DNA from: Francisellaceae bacterium
GTDB lineage: Bacteria > Pseudomonadota > Gammaproteobacteria > Francisellales > Francisellaceae
Direction: 5' to 3'
NCBI GenBank assembly: GCA_028355575.1
Contig: JAOMSY010000001.1
Span: forward strand, 77,542-125,601
DNA: 48,060 nt
The translations under genes and the position numbers were made by a program. Below are positions 42,514 to 48,060 of this stretch, in pieces (position 1 is the first letter of the stretch; every line of letters starts with the position of its first letter). Below the pieces are notes generated by a model. That model was not told the origin of the DNA and searched no databases. It saw only the letters and a list, made by a program, of their open reading frames with translations.

Positions 42514-44819
42514 AAAAAATTGCAATCGTTGGGAATCCAAACTGTGGTAAAACAACGATCTTTAATGCGATAACCGGTTCTAACCAAAAAGTTGGAAACT
42601 GGAGTGGGGTAACCGTTGATAAAAAATCTGGATACTTTCAATGCGGTAAAGATAAAACTGAATTAGTCGATTTGCCCGGTTTGTATTCTATTACTTCTTC
42701 GGATGAGAATAGCTTAGATGAGCAGGTTGCGAGTAAGTTTCTAATTAATGAAAAACCAGAATTAGTGATTAATGTTATTGATGCTTCAAATTTTGAACGT
42801 CACATGTATCTAACCATGCAGTTACTAGAAATGAAAGTTCCGGTTGTGTTGGCTGTCAATATGATTGATGTTGCTAAAGCTAGAGGGATGATAATCCACT
42901 TTGATAAACTGGCTAAGAAATTAAATATTCCAGTTGTGCCAGTGATAGGTCGTAAACAGGTTGGAATAAAGGACCTAATCGATACGGTCGATAAAACCAT
43001 TAATGATCAAGCCTTGCCAGTACCATTTGATGTTTATAGTACCTACAATGAAAAAATACAAAAATTCATTAGCGATGTTACATCCGATGAATCAGGTCTT
43101 CGAAAAGAAAAATGGTTTGCTATACGCCTCTTAGAAAATGATTCTTTTGCGATTGAGAATTCACATCAGCCTCAGTTAACTAAAAAAGCAAATGCACAGT
43201 TAGATAATAATGTTTCAAACATTGATGTTTCTATTGTGAGGTATGAGTGTATCACCATGCTGGTTGAGGAGTGTTGTGATATTAAATTAATTAAGAAGCA
43301 TAGAGTAACGAATATTGTCGATACGATTTGCCTAAATAAATATTTAGGTATTCCAATATTTTTATTTGTCATGTACATGATGTTTGAATTCTCAATCAAT
43401 ATTGGCGGTGCTTTGCAACCATTGTTTGATAACTCATCGCGTGTCATATTTATGGATGGCTTGAGCCATTTGTTATTAAATATTGGTCTACCAACTTGGA
43501 TTACAGCAGTGCTTGCTAATGGCGTTGGATTGGGTATTAACACTGTGATAACGTTTATCCCTCAAATAGGCTGTATGTTTATCTTTTTATGTTTCTTAGA
43601 AGATTCTGGCTATATGGCTAGAGCTGCTTTTGTTATGGATAGATTTATGCAATGGGTAGGTTTGCCGGGTAAATCCTTTGTTCCGCTCATTGTCGGTTTT
43701 GGATGTAATGTTCCAGCAGTTATGGCGACAAGAACATTAGAAAGTCGACGTGACCGCCTGTTAACTATTATGATGTCACCGTTTATTTCTTGCGGTGCAC
43801 GTCTCGCCATTTTTGCGGTTTTTGCCGCAGCTTTCTTTGGTGAGCATGGTGCTGGTGTTGTCTTTCTATTATATCTAGTTGGCATTGTCGCAGCGATTGT
43901 GACAGGTTTAGTTGTCAAGCATACTATTTTGAAAGGGGATAATTCACCGTTTATATTAGAATTACCAACCTATCATATGCCTAATTTTAAAACCATTATT
44001 GTACAAGCTTGGAATAGGTTGAAGCGTTTCATTACCCGTGCGGGTAAAGTGATTATTCCCGTATGTATCTTGATTGGTGCTTTAAACAGCATTCAAGTAA
44101 ATGGTCAGTTATCGTCATCAGCTGATGGCTCTAGAGATTCAGTGCTTTCTAAGGCTGGCGAAATAATCACGCCTGTGTTTGAACCGATGGGTATTAAGTC
44201 TGAAAATTGGCCAGCGACTGTCGGATTATTGACAGGTGTTTTAGCTAAAGAAGTCGTAATCGGTACATTGAATACGCTTTATACTCAAAATAGTGGTGAT
44301 TCAGGTGTTGATGAGAATCAGCCATTTCACTTCTGGGCTGAATTAAAAGGCTCTGTGACAGACACTTTGGGTAATTTCCAAGATATGTCAATCGGTACGT
44401 TTATTAACCCATTTACAGCAAATGAAGCTGATGCGCACATGGATAAATCAGTAATGGGAACCATGGCTGCTGGTTTTGGGTCGGTTGCAGCTGCATTTGC
44501 CTATCTTTTGTTTGTGTTGCTGTATGTGCCGTGTGTGGCAACCATTGGTGCGATGTCTAGAGAAGCAGGAAAAGGTTGGGCTTGGCTTTCTGTTATATGG
44601 AGTACCTCTATCGCGTATGTGTTAGCGGTAGTTGCATATCAGGTAACAAATCTGGTTGCTGATCCAGTTTATGCTTGTGTGGCTATCGGGTTGTCTTTGC
44701 TTTACATGACAATCTTGATTGGTCTTATGAAATACTATTCAGAAAAAATTCGCTTTAGCCCTAAATTTGCAGGTGGTTGTGGTACTGATAGCGGTTGTTC
44801 TACAGGTGGATGTCATTAG
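42510..44819 (+). CDS. feoB: Ferrous iron transporter FeoB
   Basis: The 769-residue inner-membrane Fe(II) importer has an N-terminal GTPase domain (G1 GNPNCGKTT at about 8-16, G3 DLPGLYS, G4 NMID), a helical spacer, and membrane segments with the Gate motifs GFGCNVPAVMATR and ISCGARLAIFA. A Cys-rich C-terminal tail ends it (GGCGTDSGCSTGGCH), which may bind iron and is common where FeoC is absent. Confidence 0.97.
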   Translation: MKKIAIVGNPNCGKTTIFNAITGSNQKVGNWSGVTVDKKSGYFQCGKDKTELVDLPGLYSITSSDENSLDEQVASKFLINEKPELVINVIDASNFERHMYLTMQLLEMKVPVVLAVNMIDVAKARGMIIHFDKLAKKLNIPVVPVIGRKQVGIKDLIDTVDKTINDQALPVPFDVYSTYNEKIQKFISDVTSDESGLRKEKWFAIRLLENDSFAIENSHQPQLTKKANAQLDNNVSNIDVSIVRYECITMLVEECCDIKLIKKHRVTNIVDTICLNKYLGIPIFLFVMYMMFEFSINIGGALQPLFDNSSRVIFMDGLSHLLLNIGLPTWITAVLANGVGLGINTVITFIPQIGCMFIFLCFLEDSGYMARAAFVMDRFMQWVGLPGKSFVPLIVGFGCNVPAVMATRTLESRRDRLLTIMMSPFISCGARLAIFAVFAAAFFGEHGAGVVFLLYLVGIVAAIVTGLVVKHTILKGDNSPFILELPTYHMPNFKTIIVQAWNRLKRFITRAGKVIIPVCILIGALNSIQVNGQLSSSADGSRDSVLSKAGEIITPVFEPMGIKSENWPATVGLLTGVLAKEVVIGTLNTLYTQNSGDSGVDENQPFHFWAELKGSVTDTLGNFQDMSIGTFINPFTANEADAHMDKSVMGTMAAGFGSVAAAFAYLLFVLLYVPCVATIGAMSREAGKGWAWLSVIWSTSIAYVLAVVAYQVTNLVADPVYACVAIGLSLLYMTILIGLMKYYSEKIRFSPKFAGGCGTDSGCSTGGCH

Positions 44820-44847
44820 ATCTTTCAAGTGCCTTTATTGAACTCCC

Positions 44848-44880
44848 TATACCAATAGCTGAAGCAGCCATTTTGGTATA
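44848..44880 (+). terminator. Hairpin after feoB
   Basis: tataccaa (44848-44855) pairs with ttggtata (44873-44880), 28 nt after the feoB stop, followed by tattaacgtttttaattctttg. It is a moderate terminator candidate. Confidence 0.4.
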
Positions 44881-44910
44881 TATTAACGTTTTTAATTCTT
44901 TGTTATTTAT

Positions 44911-45861
44911 ATGCTATCTTACTTGCTGAATGCAATCTTACCTGTAGTCCTTATTATTGCTTGTGGTTATTTCAGTAGAAAGAAGAAGCTCTTACCATCT
45001 GAAGCCACGGTTTATTTAATTGAATTTATATTAAAATTTACATTCCCAGTTTTAATTTTTTATGACTTTTCCACAACTGATATCGTAAATGTTTGGGATA
45101 CAAAGTTTGCGATTACAATTATTATTGCAGCAGTATTAACTTTCATTTTCGCTTATCTTATTAATCGAACTATTTTAAAAAGATCGAGTAAGGAAGCTTC
45201 AATAGCAGGAATGGCATGTAGCTGGCCAAATAATGTTTTTATGGGTATCCCAATCTTGTATTTCTTATTCGGGAAAGAGGCAGTTACCTCTACTTTTATT
45301 GCAACCGTATTAATTATGTTTACGATGTTTCCAATTTCAATGGCCATGCTAGAAAAAGACCAAGCTGTGAAAGGTCATTTTCTATTAAAAATAGGGTTGC
45401 ATAAGAACCCACTTGTCATTGCAAGTGTGTTGGGTGTTCTGTTTTCTGTGTTTAACATTCATTTAAATGATGGAATCAATCGTGGGTTATCTTTATTAAG
45501 TGTCCCGACAATTACAATTGCCTTGTTCACTGCTGGAATGACGATAGCAGACAGTAAAATTCATATTGGGAAGGATGTTCTTCTAAATGTTCTTCTGAAA
45601 AATATTTTTCAACCGTTACTTGGCCTGTTATTGGTTTTTTTATTTGGAATGGATGGGTTTTGGGCGGCAATGGTGATTCTTAATTTGGCTTGCCCAACAG
45701 CAAATACGCCTGGCATGTATGCCATTAGATATGGTTGTTATAAACTAGAGGCAAGTAATAGTATATTGGTGACAAGCATATGCTATATGTTCACAATTTT
45801 TGTGTTTTATTCAATTGCGATACATTATTCCGTACCAGTTATGAACCCTGTTTCAATCTAA
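44911..45861 (+). CDS. AEC-family transporter
   Basis: The 316-residue auxin-efflux-carrier-type protein has about ten membrane segments. The N-terminal half contains CSWPNNVFMGIPILYFLFG and the C-terminal half LNLACPTANTPGMYAIRYG, both typical of the family. Bacterial members export or import malate, other acids or amino acids; the substrate is unknown here. It ends 1 nt from the converging PPK2 gene. Confidence 0.85.
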   Translation: MLSYLLNAILPVVLIIACGYFSRKKKLLPSEATVYLIEFILKFTFPVLIFYDFSTTDIVNVWDTKFAITIIIAAVLTFIFAYLINRTILKRSSKEASIAGMACSWPNNVFMGIPILYFLFGKEAVTSTFIATVLIMFTMFPISMAMLEKDQAVKGHFLLKIGLHKNPLVIASVLGVLFSVFNIHLNDGINRGLSLLSVPTITIALFTAGMTIADSKIHIGKDVLLNVLLKNIFQPLLGLLLVFLFGMDGFWAAMVILNLACPTANTPGMYAIRYGCYKLEASNSILVTSICYMFTIFVFYSIAIHYSVPVMNPVSI

Positions 45862-45862
45862 C

Positions 45863-46702
45863 TTATTTATATATTTCTGATGCAGATGATAAAATTAAAT
45901 CGTCTGGCTTTCTGGCCACATTTGGATTTTTATTTGGGTAGGGCAGTGAGTGAAGAATATGCCTTAATGCATTAATCCGTGCTCTTTTTTTATCATCGGA
46001 CTTAACGATTGTCCAAGGGGAGTCTTTTGTGCACGTATGTTCGAAGGTTGCTTCTTTCGCTTCTGTATAAGCATCCCATTTGTCTAATGATGCTTTATCA
46101 ATTGGACTGAGCTTCCATTGTTTTAATGGATGGCATCTTCTTTGGTCGAATCGTCTTTTCTGTTCTTCTTGACTAACAGAAAACCAAAATTTAAATAATA
46201 TAATGCCGCTATTTATAAGCATTTGTTCGACCAAGGGTGCCTCACGTAAGAACTCATTGTATTCATCGGGTGTACAAAACCCCATTACACGTTCTACGCC
46301 ACTTCGGTTGTACCACGAGCGGTCAAAAAGTACAATTTCACCTGAAGAAGGTAAATGTTGAATATAACGTTGAAAATACCATTGGCTTCGTTCTTTGTCT
46401 GTAGGTTTTTCTAGTGCGATAACAGATGCACCCCTAGGATTTAAGTGTTCCATAAATCGTTTTATGGCACCACCTTTTCCAGCTGCATCGCGTCCTTCAA
46501 ATATAATTAATAGCTTTTGGCCAGACTCTTTTACCCATTTTTGCATTTTGAGCAATTCAATTTGAAGTTGATATTTTATGCGTTCATATTTATCGCGTGA
46601 AATTTTTTGTGGATAAGGATGAATGTTGTGAACAAACAAATTAATATGTGCTTCTGACTTGGCTGGTTGCGAGTTGTTATTATTGGACTGTTTTATGGTC
46701 AT
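45863..46702 (-). CDS. ppk2: Polyphosphate kinase 2 (second paralogue)
   Basis: The 279-residue product has the same motif series as the gene at 38807: Walker A (FEGRDAAGKGGAI), EKPTDKERSQWYFQRY, LFDRSWYNRSGVERVMGF and QWKLSPIDKASLDKWDAY. It has an additional N-terminal Asn/Gln-rich stretch of about 35 residues and lacks the other's C-terminal tail. The two are clearly diverged, so this is an old duplication or separate acquisition rather than a recent copy. It lies divergent to trbC. Confidence 0.92.
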   Translation of the reverse strand: MTIKQSNNNNSQPAKSEAHINLFVHNIHPYPQKISRDKYERIKYQLQIELLKMQKWVKESGQKLLIIFEGRDAAGKGGAIKRFMEHLNPRGASVIALEKPTDKERSQWYFQRYIQHLPSSGEIVLFDRSWYNRSGVERVMGFCTPDEYNEFLREAPLVEQMLINSGIILFKFWFSVSQEEQKRRFDQRRCHPLKQWKLSPIDKASLDKWDAYTEAKEATFEHTCTKDSPWTIVKSDDKKRARINALRHILHSLPYPNKNPNVARKPDDLILSSASEIYK

Positions 46703-46799
46703 CCTCGTATGCCTTTGTTTGCACCTCTTATGGATAGTATACCTAATCTGTAGCCAGATTCATTTTTTTCACCAATTTTATTGAAAATATGATTCCATC

Positions 46800-46843
46800 T
46801 TGTAAAGGTTTTTTTTGACTCTATACTAAAATTTGTAAATAAA
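46800..46843 (+). promoter_or_regulatory. Promoter candidates of the trb operon
   Basis: Two overlapping readings exist: TTGTAA (46800-46805) with TATACT (46822-46827) at 16 bp, and TTGACT (46815-46820) with AATAAA (46838-46843) at 17 bp. TGGAG stands before the trbC start at 46861. No operator repeat is obvious. Confidence 0.45.
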
Positions 46844-46860
46844 TACATGGAGCTTTTGTC

Positions 46861-47205
46861 ATGAAAAAAAATAGAACACTTGTAAAATATACTGCATTTT
46901 TGAAAAAATTATTAATTTCAGGTGCTTTCTTTTCTTTAACATCTGCTGCTGCTTTTGCAACGGATTCTGGTGAAGATATGCCTTGGATGTCACCTTTACA
47001 AACTATTACAGCTTCAATATCTGGCCCAATTGCTCAGGCGGCTGGTGTAATTGTTATTGTTATCGCTGGTTTGGGTATTGCCTTTGGTGAAGGTGGAAGT
47101 GGTGTGAGAAAGCTATTTCAGGTAGTAATGGGGTTAGCAATTGCTTTTACTGCTGCAAGTATTGTTTCAAAACTTTTTGGCGCAACTTCAGGTGTGGCAT
47201 TTTAA
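46861..47205 (+). CDS. trbC: TrbC/VirB2-type pilin
   Basis: This is the major pilus subunit of a type IV secretion system. The 114-residue product has a long signal peptide ending in AAAFA (about residue 33), a short polar part (TDSGEDMPW) and two membrane helices (IAQAAGVIVIVIAGLGIAFG and the VVMGLAIAFTAASIV helix). trbD follows with no gap. Confidence 0.88.
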   Translation: MKKNRTLVKYTAFLKKLLISGAFFSLTSAAAFATDSGEDMPWMSPLQTITASISGPIAQAAGVIVIVIAGLGIAFGEGGSGVRKLFQVVMGLAIAFTAASIVSKLFGATSGVAF

Positions 47206-47460
47206 ATGTCAGTACCTGGTTTTGTCGTAAAGATACATAATTCTTTAACACAGCCAATGTTAACAGCTGGTGTACCACGCCAGTTTTTTATAATGAATTC
47301 AACGGCAATGGCAGCAATCACGTTTGGTATGCAATCTCTTTATGGGATTCCTATCTGTGGTGTGTTGCATATTGCCGCGGTCATGATGACCAAAAGGGAT
47401 CCTTATTTTTTCAATGTCATGGTTCGACATGTAAGGCAAAAGGGATATTACTCAGTATAA
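47206..47460 (+). CDS. trbD: TrbD/VirB3-type inner-membrane protein
   Basis: The 84-residue product has two central hydrophobic segments (about 27-60) after a polar, family-typical opening with PMLTAGVPRQF, and ends with TKRDPYFFNVMVRH. VirB3/TrbD proteins are small partners of the VirB4/TrbE ATPase. The start codon follows the trbC stop immediately (TAAATG). Confidence 0.88.
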   Translation: MSVPGFVVKIHNSLTQPMLTAGVPRQFFIMNSTAMAAITFGMQSLYGIPICGVLHIAAVMMTKRDPYFFNVMVRHVRQKGYYSV

Positions 47461-47478
47461 TATGGATATTATCAAAAT

Positions 47479-48060
47479 ATGTTTAATCTCGGCGAATATC
47501 GGAATAAGTCAGACCGTCTGACAGATATTCTTCCTTGGGCGGCAATGATTGCTCCTGGGGTAGTATTAAATAAAGATGGGTCTTTTCAACAAACGCTTAC
47601 TTTTCGTGGGCCGGATTTAGAGTCTTCTACAGAACCACAATTGGTTTCTACGACTGCTCGGCTAAATAACGCACTTAAAAGATTAGGTTCTGGTTGGGCG
47701 TTTTATGTCGAAGCACGCCGAAAGCTTGCTTTACAATATCCAAGTGAGAATTATTTTTCCAATCCTGTCAGTTGGTTGCTTGATGCTGAAAGAAGAGATC
47801 TATTTCAACGTGAAGAAGAAAACTATGAGAGTGTATATTATATAACGCTTCAATATTTACCACCTAAAGAAAGTGTCTCAAAAATATCTGGGATGTTTGT
47901 AAAAAAAGATAAAGAATCTGATGTTAGTGGTGGTACATATAAAAAATTACTAAATTATTTTACAGCCACAGTTAATCAGCTTTATGACATCATGAAAGAC
48001 TTCATGTATGAAATTGGCTTTCTTTCTGATTCTGAGACACTTACTTATTTACATGATTGT
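47479..48060 (+). CDS. trbE: TrbE/VirB4-type conjugation ATPase (partial, 3' end outside)
   Basis: 194 codons are visible from the ATG at 47479. They match the N-terminal domain of TrbE: MFNLGEYRNKSDRL, LPWAAMIAPGVVLNKDGSF, LTFRGPDLESST and LKRLGSGWAFYVEARR. The Walker motifs lie further on, beyond the edge. VirB4 ATPases power pilus assembly and substrate transfer. The order trbC-D-E is that of IncP-like conjugation systems. Confidence 0.88.
   Translation, partial: MFNLGEYRNKSDRLTDILPWAAMIAPGVVLNKDGSFQQTLTFRGPDLESSTEPQLVSTTARLNNALKRLGSGWAFYVEARRKLALQYPSENYFSNPVSWLLDAERRDLFQREEENYESVYYITLQYLPPKESVSKISGMFVKKDKESDVSGGTYKKLLNYFTATVNQLYDIMKDFMYEIGFLSDSETLTYLHDC

Noticed and set aside
1-48060. 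CRISPR arrays, insertion sequences and rRNA
   Set aside because: No regularly spaced direct repeats, transposase-like frames or rRNA sequence were seen in any part of the window.

Overview
The window is AT-rich bacterial chromosome, almost certainly gammaproteobacterial. The gene orders trxA-rho, cysS-prmB-aroC and feoA-feoB, together with fadE, ubiD, prmB, a type IV pilus PilZ protein and a heptosyltransferase, all fit that class. The low GC, small exported proteins and general make-up resemble the Francisella/Fastidiosibacteraceae side of the Gammaproteobacteria. That placement is an inference and was not tested.

Layout. 1-7,300 is an accessory region read mostly from the minus strand. It holds a duplicated exported-protein module (a small secreted protein followed 19-20 nt later by a different secreted 'cargo': an eight-bladed propeller in one copy, a phospholipase-D-like protein in the other), an MFS transporter, a TauD-type dioxygenase with a small exported partner, and the broken end of a prolyl-4-hydroxylase gene. 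One promoter-like block occurs three times here, upstream of both module copies and of the dioxygenase. 7,300-9,900 is an MFS pump plus Dabb protein operon facing a LysR regulator, with LysR-like half-sites between them. 9,965-18,180 carries small exported proteins, DUF3108, a periplasmic MsrB lacking its zinc cysteines, a MATE pump and a two-gene RND pump. 18,194-22,070 holds a three-gene ATP-grasp ligase / 7TM inactive transglutaminase / retropepsin-like protease operon and an atypical PAP2 phosphatase. 22,100-45,860 is mainly housekeeping: ubiD, rho, trxA, ppx, rarA, uppP, a VanY-like peptidase, a DASS transporter, fadE-ridA, cysS-prmB-aroC-dedA-pilZ, tRNA-Pro(GGG), a PPK2 kinase, waaC, hpt-tatD, Fur-box-feoAB and an AEC transporter. 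A second PPK2 kinase (minus strand, 45,863-46,702) precedes the right edge, where a conjugation-type (Trb) type IV secretion operon starts (trbC, trbD, trbE) and runs out of the window.

How genes work together. ppx and the two PPK2 genes point to active polyphosphate turnover. feoAB under a Fur-like box imports ferrous iron. uppP and the VanY-like peptidase are translationally coupled and concern cell-wall precursors. fadE and ridA are coupled. The candidate for an undescribed system is the left-hand module: a duplicated promoter plus small-exported-protein leader placed in front of unrelated secreted proteins, with one leader copy precisely reduced to its C-terminal third.
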